Assembly (NCBI GenBank): GCA_026182355.1
Contig: JAPFBL010000311.1
Location: forward strand, 60,001-124,000
Direction: 5' to 3'
DNA length: 64,000 nt
DNA from: Hermatobates lingyangjiaoensis
Taxonomy: Eukaryota; Arthropoda; Insecta; Hemiptera; Hermatobatidae
Positions within the stretch are counted from its first letter, which is position 1, and every line of letters begins with the position of its first letter. Below, one piece after another: positions 33,113-43,330 of this stretch. A program made the position numbers and the translations under genes. The notes under the pieces are model-generated. The model made no database searches. It was not told the DNA's origin and saw nothing but the letters and a program-made list of their open reading frames with translations.

Positions 33113-33282
33113 TATATTGGTACCATATATATTGTCAGCAGATCTTCTCTCAAGCATATTTTATTGAAAATGATCGCAGTTTCTGCATTCACGGCCTTTT
33201 TATTAACAGATTCTAACCTCCTGGTTATTTTTCTTATTGTAGTAGGTAAACTATAAATCAGGTTCGCCAATGACATTTCCAA
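33100..33282 (-). pseudogene. PLE N-terminal mini-ORF
   Basis: Minus frame from ATG 33282 (MEMSLANLIYSLPTTIRKIT) through RRLESVNKKAVNAETAIIFN to CLREDLLTIY, then into TA-rich DNA. A hammerhead-like core lies 70 bases upstream on the same strand (33388-33352). This gives a unit of leader motif, mini-ORF and TA tract, the same order as at 40.18-39.98 kb. Confidence 0.7.
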
Positions 33283-33315
33283 GTAAATAGGTCAAATGAA
33301 CGAAAGAAATATAAT

Positions 33316-33670
33316 AACATGGTCTAAATGTATATTCACCTTACACTAATAAACGAGCTTTCAACAATCATATGTCATCCTCAGGTTTACAATTAAAATA
33401 AATAAACTAAACAAAGAAAGTTATAAATGCTATTTGGTCTAAGTTCTAAGATTTGGTCTAAGGCTGGCCACTTCTTTCCCACTCACCCCACCTCTTCCCT
33501 CCCCCGCCCTTCCATCCATCCATGCCTTCAGTTGTGAATGGAACTTAGACCAAATAGCATTTGTAACTTTCTTTGTTTAGTTTATTTATTTCAATTGTAA
33601 ACCTGAGTATGGCATATGATTGTTGCAAGCTCGTTTATTAGTGTAAGGTGAATATACATTTAGACCATGT
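33316..33670. repeat. PLE terminal-repeat inverted pair with CTGAGGA core
   Basis: Arms 33316-33450 and 33541-33670 are complementary over about 130 bp, with a C/T-rich loop (33470-33520). The left arm, minus strand 33388-33352, has CTGAGGA (N7 = G), T, a GACA/TGTT hairpin, GAAAGCTC. The right arm has CTGAGTA and GCAAGC, so it is degraded. Confidence 0.75.
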
Positions 33671-33726
33671 ATATTCACATGGTCTAAATTTGTAATAATT
33701 TATTACAAATATATTATTTAATAATA

Positions 33727-33926
33727 TAGTATTGTAATAATATATGAAATATATACCTATACCTACACCATGGCTCCTATTTTTGGAATTAAATAATAAT
33801 TTTATTTTATTTGACATTATTCAAGTGATAAATAATATATATTATAATTTCAGGTCTCTATCTCCAAGGAAAATGGGTGAACAAACGAACAAACTCACGA
33901 ACTTTATATAAATAGATACTTAAATT
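33727..33926 (-). mobile_element. Helitron 5'-end fragment, inverted, copy 1
   Basis: Reverse complement of the Helitron 5' region (GGTCTCTATCTCC, TGAACAAACGAACAAACTC, CTTTATATAAA). Part of a 200-bp block repeated at 34516-34715. Confidence 0.8.
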
Positions 33927-33951
33927 TCTTTTATTCACTTGAACTATTTAT

Positions 33952-34215
33952 TTGGAAATGTCATTGGCGAACCTGATTCATAGTTTAGCTACTACAATAA
34001 GGAAAATAACCAGGAGGTTAAAATCTGTTAACAAAAAGGTCGGTTTTTTATTAACTGCGATCATTTTCAATAATATATACGTATATATAGAATTATTTGT
34101 AAATGTTGATAGCAGTCCATTTTTGAGGCATACATTATTGAAAATAACACCAAACTTAACAGACGCCTGTTTCTCAACAAGCTTTTCAATTTTCCTAAAT
34201 AACACTCTCACTGTT
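33952..34215. pseudogene. Overlapping opposed PLE N-terminal fragments
   Basis: Plus: MEMSLANLIHSLATTIRKIT and RRLKSVNKK from 33955, close to the 33282 copy. Minus from 34211: MRVLFRKIEKLVEKQASVK, FNNVCLKNGLLSTFTN. Two separate fragments face each other across a TATA segment at 34075-34090. Confidence 0.65.
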
Positions 34216-34439
34216 TCGTCTACACAGTGAAATATATTTCCTATAATTTACTGTGTATACTAAATATAATTTACTAAGTAGACGATTTATTTAGGAAAAA
34301 AAAAGTAATTTTCCATAGTACTTATTTAAGAAATTACTTAAAATAAGTATTTTAAGTAATTTAGACGATTAATAAGTATCATATAATTGCCATGTTATTT
34401 GTAATAATATAAAAAGATTTCACATAAACACGTGAAATA

Positions 34440-34515
34440 ACAATCAATGATCAATCATACGGTTGAAACATCTTAGTCTTGTTTTCCCATTTCATATTGT
34501 GGTTTGATCATTGAT
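34440..34515 (+). repeat. GACCG-family tail fragment
   Basis: ACGGTTGAAACATCTTAGTC then TTTTCCCATTTCATATTGTG, the 3' half of the family seen at 24.6, 30.07, 40.35 and 61.06 kb; CUGANGA is absent. Confidence 0.6.
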
Positions 34516-34715
34516 TGTAATAATATATGAAATATATACCTATACCTATACCATGGCTCCTATTTTTGGAATTAAATAATAATTTTATTTCATTTGACAT
34601 TATTCAGGTGATAAATAATATATATTATAATTTCAGGTCTCTATCTCCAAGGAAAATGGGTGAACAAACGAACAAACTCACGAACTTTATATAAATAGAT
34701 ACTTAATTTTATACA
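34516..34715 (-). mobile_element. Helitron 5'-end fragment, inverted, copy 2
   Basis: Almost identical to 33727-33926, including the non-Helitron flank (TAATATATGAAATATATACC), so the two arose by duplication of an already fragmented Helitron rather than by separate insertion. Confidence 0.8.
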
Positions 34716-34970
34716 TTATATAGTGTATAATACTATATATTTCATACTATTATACTATACTTATACCACGAATATAATATTTCATTACTCTTGTAATCCT
34801 CTGATTCATATTTCTGCAATAGTTTGCTATCTGGCCCTATATGACCTAAAAATACCAGCTAATTTCAAACTAACGCCGATAAGTCCTTTATGGTGAACTT
34901 CATTGCTTTTGACAGCCCTTATAAATGACAGACGATTAATTGTCGTTTAATTTTTTTTTTTTTTTTTTAG

Positions 34971-35104
34971 ATGCCAATGGAAATTTAGACCCAGAAGGAC
35001 CTCCAGCAAACTACGGCCGCAGGAGATCAAGAGCTGTCCTCTACCAGCTATCAGGCCATTATAAGCCTGACAAAGGAAAACATACCAAATTGAAAATTAA
35101 TAAC
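34971..35104 (+). CDS. Internal exon of an unidentified host gene
   Basis: The best splice context in the window: a T20-rich tract ending TTTTTAG at 34970, then 134 bases, then GTAAGTAG at 35105. It starts with two bases of a split codon and ends on a codon boundary. The 44 whole codons are free of stops and balanced in composition: ANGNLDPEGPPANYGRRRSR, then AVLYQLSGHYKPDKGKHTK, LKINN. A GRRRSR stretch could be a furin-type cleavage site if the protein is secreted, which I cannot tell. No family recognised. Partner exons were not found nearby; the nearest plus-strand candidates are 3.3 kb and 52.8 kb. Confidence 0.65.
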
Positions 35105-35419
35105 GTAAGTAGTTTAATTATTACTTTTATTTTCAATATTATAGGGCTTTTATAATAATATAAATATCCAGTGAATTGAAAATTAATATTCGAGCTTTAA
35201 TCTCTCAAGCGCTCATTAATGAAAATATAACCCTTTTACATTTAACGTTTGCTATCATTATAATTTTTACTGAAAAGCAATTTTCTTAGATGTAATAAAT
35301 ACATAATACATTTTAAATTTACTTTTAAAAGTAGAAGTAGTGATACAAACTTCTGTTCTAATAGAGCACTAATTTTCCCATTAGATATTTATTTTTCATT
35401 GTTTAATATTTGATGCATA
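35105..35419. other. Intron-like AT-rich sequence
   Basis: Follows the donor at 35105; no repeat recognised. Confidence 0.5.
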
Positions 35420-35765
35420 ATTTCCTTCAGATTGCTCTATTCGACTAAAAAATCATTGTTCCTAAACTTTTGCTTTTTCGAAAACTTCCCTGAATTCTTT
35501 CTAGGATTTGCTGGCAGATCTTTGTTGCATCATCTAAGGTTCGGGAATGAAGTCTCTTTCAATGTGATTTTAAGCTGTAATCAGGTCTTCTGGGCCTATA
35601 CTCGTATATTAGGATAATACGTTGGATAGGGTGTAGATGGAGTATCATCTTTAACAAAATAGCTGTAGACAGAATGAGTGACAGGCGCATTGTCATGATT
35701 CAACATCAAGTCAAGATTTTCAATAGTTTAGAACTCTTCTTGAACACAACATCCCCGCTAGAATC
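35420..35765 (-). pseudogene. Fossil mariner transposase, catalytic region
   Basis: Minus strand 35765 downwards encodes VLNY, then after stops LMLNHDNAPVTHSVYSYF, PYPTYYPNIRV, and later ILERIQGSFRKSKS, with several stops and shifts. The HDNAPxH block holds the second catalytic Asp of mariner DDD transposases, and PTYYPN corresponds to the usual PYSPDLAP. It is an old dead copy, distinct from the 27.4-kb element. Confidence 0.6.
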
Positions 35766-35773
35766 CTATTGTA

Positions 35774-36466
35774 CAGTAATCTCTCACTAGTTCGCGGTTC
35801 AGTTTTCGCGGGTTCAGTGTTTCGCAGTGTCCTGAAATGTTAAATTAAAAATTAAAAAATATAAAAAAATATTTAACTGTAATTACAGTAAAAAAAATAC
35901 AACTCATAATGAAAAAGAACAGTAGTTAGTATTAGGGAAAAAATACACAGGATTTTTCTTGTACGATTGAGAAAGATATCAAACAACCAGTGACTTGCTG
36001 GGTCAAAATATATTGTACAGTATTAAATTAAAGGCTAATAAAAGCTATTAAAAATAATTCAATAGACTAAAAATTAATGAAAAATATTAAAACATAATCA
36101 ATTGTAACAAGAGAATAATAAAAATATAAAAAAATATGCGTTTTCATCTATAAATTAAAATAAAGGATAGTTCGAATTTTTTATTTTATTTACTTGCATT
36201 ATTATTTACTGTACAATACATTAAGGGTATAATTTTCTCTATCCTTCTCTCTTATAGTTGGTAAAAACGTAATTTTTTTTTATTTTTTTCTTTTTGTTTT
36301 TGATTTTTATTTACAACACAGTACATTTTTCAGTAAGGTCAGGATTCTCTCTGTTGGAAAGGTCATTGTTTGAGCTTCTATAAAGGCGCATCCATTATTC
36401 GTGGATTTTTCGCTTTTCGCGGATGTCTTCGGACCCCATTATCCGCGAAAAGTGAGAGATTTTCTG
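35774..36466 (+). mobile_element. pogo/Tigger-like DNA transposon, second family
   Basis: Ends CAGTAATCTCTCACTAGTTC and, at the right, AAAAGTGAGAGATTTTCTG, flanked by TA (35772-35773 and 36467-36468); 693 bp. Inner repeats GTTCGCGG / TTTTCGCGG recur at both ends. The interior is A-rich with no reading frame. Confidence 0.8.
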
Positions 36467-36468
36467 TA

Positions 36469-37060
36469 TATGTTTCAATTCACCATCCAGCCACATGATA
36501 CAAATTTCTGAAACACCATACATTTCAGTCAAAACTCAATTAACATTATCTTAAACTTGTACGTGCCAACCAATACGTGATTCTTTTTTTTTTAAAAAAA
36601 AACGAGGAAAATGTTTACCAATTCAGTATGACAACTGTATATTCGATACAATGCTATAGCATCGATTCATATGCTCTTAAGTTAATCTTAAGAACTATCA
36701 TTCTTATTTGAAGTCTGCAAGCAGTTTCCACTTATCTCAACAACTGTCTTCTTTCTTATCAGCAGTCAACAAAGACAGTACTAAATTTTCCATTGAGACG
36801 ACCTTTAAGGCATTCTGCTTAAGGACTTTCACATACCGTATTCTCTCCTATTTTATTTTTTGTTCACTTCTTTTGTTTAGTGTTAAAAATTTATTAATTA
36901 ATTTGTTATTGATATTTTACATGGTTTTAACATACTTTAAACCTGAAGTTGACCAATGTATGGTCGAAAGAGTGTATAATCTTGTTTTCAATATAGTCAT
37001 TTAGTTTTATCAGTAGTTTTGCTTGTGTGTTCACATGTCTCTGGCCAATTATTTATGGTA
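36469..37060. other. Unassigned AT-rich stretch
   Basis: A plus frame at 36708-37001 (98 codons, hydrophobic, Leu/Phe-rich) is open, but has no splice signals or recognisable family; treated as chance. Confidence 0.4.
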
Positions 37061-37062
37061 AT

Positions 37063-37185
37063 TACCTCTAGAGCAACGGACGGTTGTACGAAAAATAGAG
37101 GCTATCAGTAGAAAGGTCGTTAATGCAGAGGCTGCTGCACATTTCAATTCTATCTGTCTCCAAGAAGACCTGCTACCCACTTATA

Positions 37186-37190
<5 letters not shown>
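37063..37190 (+). pseudogene. PLE N-terminal fragment
   Basis: EQRTVVRKIEAISRKVVNAE, AAAHFNSICLQEDLLPTYTN, then directly a (TA)n tract of about 50 bases. It is the clearest case of the fragments that stop at the YTN codons. Confidence 0.7.
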
Positions 37191-37242
<52 letters not shown>

Positions 37243-37259
37243 CTAAAGTTTACCGGGTC

Positions 37260-37560
37260 CGTCAGTTCTTGAGGTTCAAATTAAACTCTCATTGCCAACG
37301 TTTCGGTTTTTATTTAAAATCTTTATTTAGCACACTTATTTCAACAAAACTGGTCTATTGTTTGCTATTATGTACATGGTCAACATACATTTTTCAATTT
37401 TTGTTGACCATGTACATAATAGTAAACAATAGACCAGTTTTGTTGAAATAAGTGTGCTAAATGTAACAATGTTTTTAGCCCTGAAGATGATATAAATATA
37501 TATCGAAACGTTGGCAACGAAGTTTTTTGAATATTAGACCAAAAACCCTCAATAAATCTC
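37260..37560. repeat. PLE terminal-repeat inverted pair
   Basis: Central arms 37322-37384 and 37402-37464 are complements (GCACACTTATTTCAACAAAA). The right side has an intact plus core at 37478-37516: GCC, CTGAAGA, T, GATATA/TATATC hairpin, GAAACGTT, GGC. The left side keeps GCCAACGTTTCGG on the minus strand but lacks CUGANGA. Confidence 0.75.
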
Positions 37561-37599
37561 AAAAAAATATATATATATCTTCATATAATTAAACGAAAC

Positions 37600-37825
37600 C
37601 CGATCCAAACTGGACACAATACGAGTTCAAAATTCAAGGAGAGTAACACACAGAGTAAGGAAACACACTTACAGACTCGTTGTAAGTAACTTGCCGTTGC
37701 GTCTACAATGTGCTTGGTCTCCCTTTCTCTTTTCTCCTGAAGACAGATTACCCGAAAATTTGAGTCTGTAAGTGTGTTTCCTTACTCTGTGTGTTACTCT
37801 TCTTGAATTTTGAACTCGTATATAT
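37600..37825. repeat. PLE terminal-repeat inverted pair
   Basis: Outer arms 37621-37680 and 37763-37822 are complements. Plus core at 37733-37770: CTC, CTGAAGA, C, hairpin, GAAAATTT, GAG, so a three-base-pair helix I (CTC/GAG) can form. Confidence 0.7.
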
Positions 37826-37899
37826 AAGATTTCATTTAAACACGTAAAATAACAATCAATGATCAAACCAGAATATGAAATTTCTTAGTATCTTTTCCT

Positions 37900-39140
37900 A
37901 TTTCATATTGTGGTTTGATCATAAATATATATATATAATACGGGAATAATCAGTAATAAAAACTGAACGCTGGGACCCATTTTCAAAATTTTGACTTTTT
38001 AATAGTTGTCTTCCGGAAAGTATATACATAGTACTGTTTGAAGAAGAAAGCCCAAGCATCTTGGAAAAAGTGCAAGTTGAACTTAAACAAAACGAAAAAA
38101 ATACTACGAACTGCTGAAGAAAAAAATGAGAAAAAAAATATAATAAATTAAAAATAAAAGACTTTTAATAAAAAATAAAAGTTAATCCAATAGTAAATTA
38201 ATAAATTATAAAATTAAAAAATAAATAACGGAAGTAAAAAAATTAAATATAATTAAGTTAATCAACACAAGAAGAAATAATTTTAAATTTTAAATAAATA
38301 TAATTTTTACTCTTAGAATACAACTGAAATGTTGAAAGTGATACCTGGATGTAAGCCAGCTCCGAAGAGCCTGTTTATATATACTATATATATAACTCAA
38401 AAATTGAAATAAATTTTGATGTAAAATATATCCAATCGTCGCTGAACCATGATTTTCATCTGTCACACTTTGATCTTCTGAAGACGGTTCAAATCGAAAA
38501 TTAGAGAGTGGGTGTGGTTTTCTTTTTATCTAAGCTTCTTTTTTAGTATCTATGAACTATATATATTGTATAAAATTATTTCACAATGATTATTTGCTTC
38601 TGCATTAAATGAACTCATTCTCTGTCATAATTTAATTCGAATATCATTTGAATAATAAATTAGTAACAATAAAAATGAGTGAGAGAATAAAGTTAATAAA
38701 TACTCTTGAATAAATGAAAATGTAAAATTATAAAAGAACAGTTTTATTAATTTAAATTATAATTTAATAAAAAAAATAGTCTGCTATCATATTATTGCGT
38801 TTAGTAAAAGTAATTAATTAAGTAATTTGTATTAAGAGTTTAAATAAACAGTACGTCTAAACGATGGCTTAGACCAATAACTACCAAGTTTTTATTTTAA
38901 AAGTTTGTAACAACTTGGAGTTAATAAAGGTCAAACTTCTGTTTCTATCGTAGTCGTAAATGAATTCTACTCTTGAAGTTTTACTAACTCTCTTTTCCTA
39001 TCAGTTAAAGAAAGAAAAATAATTTATAGCAAAAGTTTTTAATGTTATTAACGCTATTAATAGCAGTACTCTTTATTGCTGGACTATGATGTAAAAATTA
39101 GAAAATATTAAACTACAATTAAAAGAAACGGTCCAGCGGA
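37900..39140. other. AT-rich stretch, mostly unassigned
   Basis: A CTGAAGACGGTTCAAATCG core-like fragment at about 38479-38510 (plus, CTGAAGA, C, GGTT/AAATC, GAAAATTAGAG) belongs to the 63.2-kb family. Otherwise poly-A/T-rich with no gene. Confidence 0.45.
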
Positions 39141-39144
39141 CTTT

Positions 39145-39428
39145 TTTAAAATAAAATAAATTCAAAACGAAGGAAACACACAGAAAGACACAGACATAAT
39201 TCACATCGATATTTCGACCATCGTCGTCATCAGGAGGTGCGAAGAACGAAGAGCGAAGAGTCCCGCAGGAAGACAGGGTGGTACTCGCCCTGAGTACCGC
39301 CCTGTCTTCCTGCGGGACTCTTCGCTCTTCGCACCTCCTGATGACGACGATGGTCGAAATATCGATGTGAGTTATGTCTGTGTCTTTCTGTGTGTTTCCT
39401 TCGTTTTGAATTTATTTTATTTTAAAAT
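39145..39428. repeat. Long near-perfect inverted repeat, GACGATGG family
   Basis: Arms 39145-39286 and 39292-39428 around a five-base loop; the left arm has a seven-base insertion (GAACGAA-type). Cores: minus 39236-39203 and plus 39335-39371, each CTGATGA, C, GAC-GATG-GTC, GAAATATC, GA. A third, single copy is at 51885-52045. A transcript would fold into an RNA duplex of about 140 bp. Confidence 0.9.
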
Positions 39429-39690
39429 ATTAAACTATTTTTATTACGAAAACGTGGCATAAAAGGAACAAAAATATGACATGCATATAAAATGAAACAA
39501 CAATAATAGATATATCATAAATAACAGTTCATTATTAATGAATTCATTAATTTATAAGTTCAGTTGAATTCAAGTGGAGTTATGGGTCGATTGGGGTTCA
39601 TATTATTGGTCGCTAACGAACATGCATCCCAGTTAATCATATATGTTATTCTGGCAACTGATAAAAACTATATATATATATATATATATA

Positions 39691-39929
39691 GCAAACAGCA
39701 GAGGTTATTGAGGGTTGGTCTACACAAACAAACACTTCACTTACGCCAACGTTTCGCTATATTTTTATAGCATCATCAGGGCTATATAAATAACAAGATA
39801 TACTTCCGATAGTCTTGTATATCTTGTTATTTATACAGCCCTGATGATGCTATAAAAATATAGCGAAACGTTGGCGTAAGTGAAGTGTTTGTTTGTGTAG
39901 ACCAACCCTCAATAACCTCTGCTGTTTGC
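39691..39929. repeat. Near-perfect 113-bp inverted repeat with two hammerhead-like cores
   Basis: Arms 39691-39803 and 39817-39929 with a 13-base loop. Cores: minus 39782-39744 and plus 39838-39875, each GCC, CTGATGA, T, GCTATA-AAAA-TATAGC, GAAACGTT, GGC. This is the strongest helix II in the window. A (TA)n tract lies on the left side. Confidence 0.9.
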
Positions 39930-39985
39930 TGTAATTTTTGTGGTCAAAAAAAGATAGAATTATTCATAGAATTATATATATATTG

Positions 39986-40183
39986 GTGTAAATCGGCAGC
40001 AAATCTTCTTGTATGCAAATATTGTTAAAAGTAGCAGCAGCTTCTGCTCTCACGATTTTTGAGCTGGTGGCCTGGATCTTACGGGCGATTCTTCTATCTT
40101 ATGGTTGGAGCTTCCACATCAATTGTCCAAGGGACATCAATGCATACGAGCTTTCGACCATTATTACGTTGGTCATCGTCGGG
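39986..40183 (-). pseudogene. Hammerhead-like leader plus PLE N-terminal mini-ORF
   Basis: Minus strand: a core at 40183-40147 with CCGACGA (second core base changed), T, GACC/GGTC hairpin, GAAAGCTC; then from about 40118 an open frame RRIARKIQATSSKIVRAEAA, TFNNICIQEDLLPIYT, ending at a TA tract (39976). Same order as the unit at 33388-33100. Confidence 0.7.
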
Positions 40184-40309
40184 AAAATCTTCTTCTGGAA
40201 GGATGCTCCATGTAAACTTCCTTAGTAGATGTGATTTTTGATTGGTCCAATAAACTTGCCTTATTGGTCAATCAGAGTACAGGTTTCAGTTTATATATGT
40301 ATGATCAAA

Positions 40310-40460
40310 CCACAATATGTGGTCAAAAACCCAACTCATTTGGGTTTTTGACTCTGACAAAGACCGCTTGTTACGGTTAAAAGATCTTAGTCTTGTTTTC
40401 CCATTCTATATTGTGGTTTGATCATTGATTGTTATTTCACGTGTTTATGTGAAATCTTTC
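40310..40460 (+). repeat. GACCG-family terminal repeat with tail
   Basis: CTGACAA and TTAAAAG show a mutated core, but helix II (GACCG/CGGTT) and helix I (GACT/AGTC) strands persist. The tail GTGGTTTGATCATTGATTG and CACGTGTTTATGTGAAATC is complete here. Confidence 0.7.
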
Positions 40461-40489
40461 TATATATATATATATATATATATATACTC

Positions 40490-40960
40490 GTTTTATATAT
40501 ATATATTTGAGGAACAAGTATTTGCATGTTATGCATGTGAGATTAAATTTTCTGCCAACAATGATCCATATATCATGAAAACTGTTTAACGATTGTATCT
40601 AATACTTAAATATAACGCTTAAATAACATGATTAAAATACAATATACAAAGCTGAACTAGCATTTCTTTAAAATATAGAAGGAGTCTCTTATATCAAGAT
40701 GCCAGTTTATATTCCATTTTTCGTTATATGAAAGAAGCGTTTTATTTTTTGTAAAAAATATGCAAATATGTGCATATTTGCATAAAATATTTGTGCAAAT
40801 ATTTGTGCCGTTTGTATTCTCGGCAGAATACAAACCAGAGTACTCTATGTACGAATTTAACTGATTAAAATCTGGTATGAAACCCAACGTAACTTTTGTT
40901 AGCTCTTTTGTGACCCTTTAAAAAACCTGTTGGAACACTAACTCATTCACACTCACACAC
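40490..40960. other. AT-rich stretch, nothing recognised
   Basis: Short palindromic ATATTTGTGCAAATAT words at 40760-40805; no gene supported. Confidence 0.45.
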
Positions 40961-40984
40961 ACACCACACAATTCATACTCATTC

Positions 40985-41094
40985 TTGGACAGTAATTTCG
41001 TCATTAACGATCTTCAGACTGTGAAATTCGATTTTACGAACTAACTTGCTGCTAACAGGATTCAACTGGAAAAGGAGCTGGCCAAGTGACATGT
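40985..41094 (-). pseudogene. PLE N-terminal fragment
   Basis: ATG at about 41092 opens MSLGQLLFQLNPVSSKLVRK, IEFHSLKIVNDEITV, close kin of the 9821 copy but more diverged. Confidence 0.6.
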
Positions 41095-41329
41095 TACACA
41101 AAATCAATGACATAATCAAAAAAGATGAATTTTTTTCATATCAGTAAATTAATAAAGAACAAGGAAAGATAAGTTAATTTGGAAAGAAAATAATAAAATA
41201 TACAAAGCAGTTAACATAAAATAAAAGTGTTTGAAGTAAGTAAGAATTAATAAGGAAGGTATAGGTAGAACTATAGAAGGGAAGTATTAAACATAAGGAA
41301 AGAATACGTATCGGTATATATTATAATTA

Positions 41330-41668
41330 CATTCTGAGGTAAAATGGATAAACCAACAAAAGTCTCCACACAAATGAAGTTTTATTCAACGCGTTTCGAA
41401 CACTTTGTGTTCATCATCAGGAAGACACTATAATACAAATTATATCTAAGTAGTTACAAAAATTAGAGTGAAATAATAAAATTCAATTAAGAGAATTCAA
41501 GACATACCCAAGGATGTGGTACTGACGGGTTGGTCCAGTGAACACAACTAGTAGGAAACAGATCCGTTGCGAAAGAGTGGGAATAGGCAATTTAGGAGAT
41601 AAGGGACAAAGGCTTCGGATATGCTTGAAAACCTTTAACTGAAATTACGGATTGCACAACTAATGAAT
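41330..41668 (-). repeat. PLE-type terminal repeat, family A, near complete
   Basis: Minus core at about 41422-41385: TTC, CTGATGA, T, GAACAC/GTGTTC, GAAAC, GCGTT, GAA, all intact. The right end carries AATTACGGATTGCACAACTA, the outer edge that appears inverted on the left of the 18.1-kb copy. Confidence 0.85.
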
Positions 41669-41669
41669 T

Positions 41670-42480
41670 ATAATTACAATATAAAATCAACCTAAATTGA
41701 TCAGGCAATGGGAAGGGTTAGAAAAAGAAATTCCTTTATGATAAGACTTTTCTGTTAAGAGTTTCAATAAAAGCAAGTACGATGTAGTCATGGAAAAAAA
41801 ACAACTTTAGAATAGCACAGCAGCGATTTCCTTTATAAATTGTTTTTTCCGAACTATAAAAAACACTTTATGTATAATTAAATTCCATAATGAATAATCT
41901 ATTCCTTACTAACTACTGACATAACTTTCATAAGTATTCCAGTCTACTGGTTTTTTTATTACTTCAGTCATATTGCTGAATTGTCTAAATAATACATCAC
42001 CTCGTAGGCTATTTGATCTGTATAATTGTTCTAAACACTAGTGTCGAGGATCTAATGAAGTAATGTCATTAACGCTTCGAATAGCTTCTAATAAGACATT
42101 ACATTGCACGGGTCTTAATTAAATTGCACCAGTTAATCATAGCATCTCTCAAATCACCTAATGTTTATAATATTAATCCAGTAATAATTATCTCATTCAT
42201 CTAACTAAACCAATCGAAGTAGATTGAAAAATAAACTCAATAGTATCGAAATATATATTAATTTTTCTTTGTGGTGAGTGGTGAGTCACTCATTTTCCTG
42301 GTTTTCATAGGCTGGCCGCAGTCATCAAGTTCTTCCTTATACTTTCTTCTTAGACCTGTACTTCTTCGGTCCTCAGAGAGGCACCTTCTATTTCCTTCCG
42401 CAAACCTGCCAATCTTAGATCTATCTTTTCTCATATCCATTCTCCAATACTGTTCCCTTCTCTCAAGTCTCCCAATACTG
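41670..42480. other. AT-rich stretch, then PLE 5' flank
   Basis: Nothing recognised to about 42250. From 42260 to 42480 composition becomes CT-rich with open frames on both strands; this is probably decayed PLE reverse transcriptase or linker sequence upstream of the zinc-like Cys block. Confidence 0.4.
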
Positions 42481-42488
42481 CTGGTGGT

Positions 42489-42915
42489 ATGGTTCAATGT
42501 GGACGTCGTGGATGTCTTACTTGTCCTATCATCAAGCCCGTTCCTTTCTTTACTTCCTTCCTTATCAAACGCACCCACCCTATCTCTTACAAAACCTCTT
42601 GTACCTCTGGTAACTGCGTTTACCGTTTGGATTGCACCCAGTGTGATGCTTTTTATGTGGGTTTGGCTTCCGCGAAGCTAAGCCTGCGTATGAAGAATAA
42701 TCAATCACAGGTCGTCCATTAGTAAACGCAGTGACTTTCCCTATTCTACCCATGCCAGTTCTCACGGACTCAGTTTTAATGACTCTTTCCGTGTACAGGT
42801 CCTGAGACAGATAACCGATAACAATTCAAAAGTCACTCTGAGAGCTTCAGAAGAAGCTCTTATTAGTCTTTTGAGGGGTAGATCTACTCCTGGGTTTAAC
42901 CTCAATCGTTCATTA
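42489..42915 (+). pseudogene. PLE linker and GIY-YIG endonuclease, frameshifted
   Basis: First frame: a Cys-rich linker (QCGRRGCLTCPI, then SCTSGNCVYRLDCTQCDAF) and the nuclease start YVGLASAKLSLRM. Near 42700 the frame shifts by one and continues NHRSSISKRSDFPYSTHASS, HGLSFNDSFRVQVLRQIT, RASEEALISLLRGRSTPGFN, stop-free to about 42912. The C-x(4)-C-x(2)-C linker before GIY-YIG is typical of Penelope-like elements. It preserves more of the domain than the related 22.2-kb relic. A single lesion separates the two halves. Confidence 0.85.
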
Positions 42916-43149
42916 TTCATTTTAATTTATCTTTTGTTTATACAAAAACACAAAAAATACGACTAACACTCACAATTCTCGATCATTTCGGCTGCCTTGC
43001 CGTCTTAAGGAGAGAAGAAAAAGAAAAAGGAGAAGGGACGAAGGATCACCGACCGATACAGTGATACGTAGTGCAGCCACTTTACCATCATGGACCAGTT
43101 TTATATATATAGGATTAAAACATGTAAAACATTAAACTCTACTGAGTAT

Positions 43150-43330
43150 ATATATAACTTTAAATTACACCAAGCACGACACAGAAAAGAGAATACAAAG
43201 AAAACTTACAGAATTCAATATTTCGAACTGTTGTTCGTCATCAGGAGAGTAGACTTGAAGAGAGGACGAAGTGAAAGAAATCTCCCCACGTCAAAGAACG
43301 GAGCGCGAATGAAGAAATAAAGAGTCAACC
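43150..43330 (-). repeat. PLE terminal repeat, GAAC/GTTC family, single copy
   Basis: Minus core at 43247-43212: CTGATGA, C, GAAC-AACA-GTTC, GAAATATT, GAA. Same family as the inverted pair at 59.9 kb. Confidence 0.7.

Noticed and set aside
33978..34230. Host gene with coiled coil on either strand
   Set aside because: Both frames carry the PLE N-terminal motif seen in many other copies.
36708..37004. Transmembrane protein gene of 98 codons
   Set aside because: Hydrophobic because of T-rich DNA; no splice sites, no family, no flanking exons.
42258..42578. Opposite-strand charged frame (SKERNGLDDRTSK...)
   Set aside because: It is the antisense of the PLE linker region, where the plus-strand Cys-rich frame matches a known domain order.
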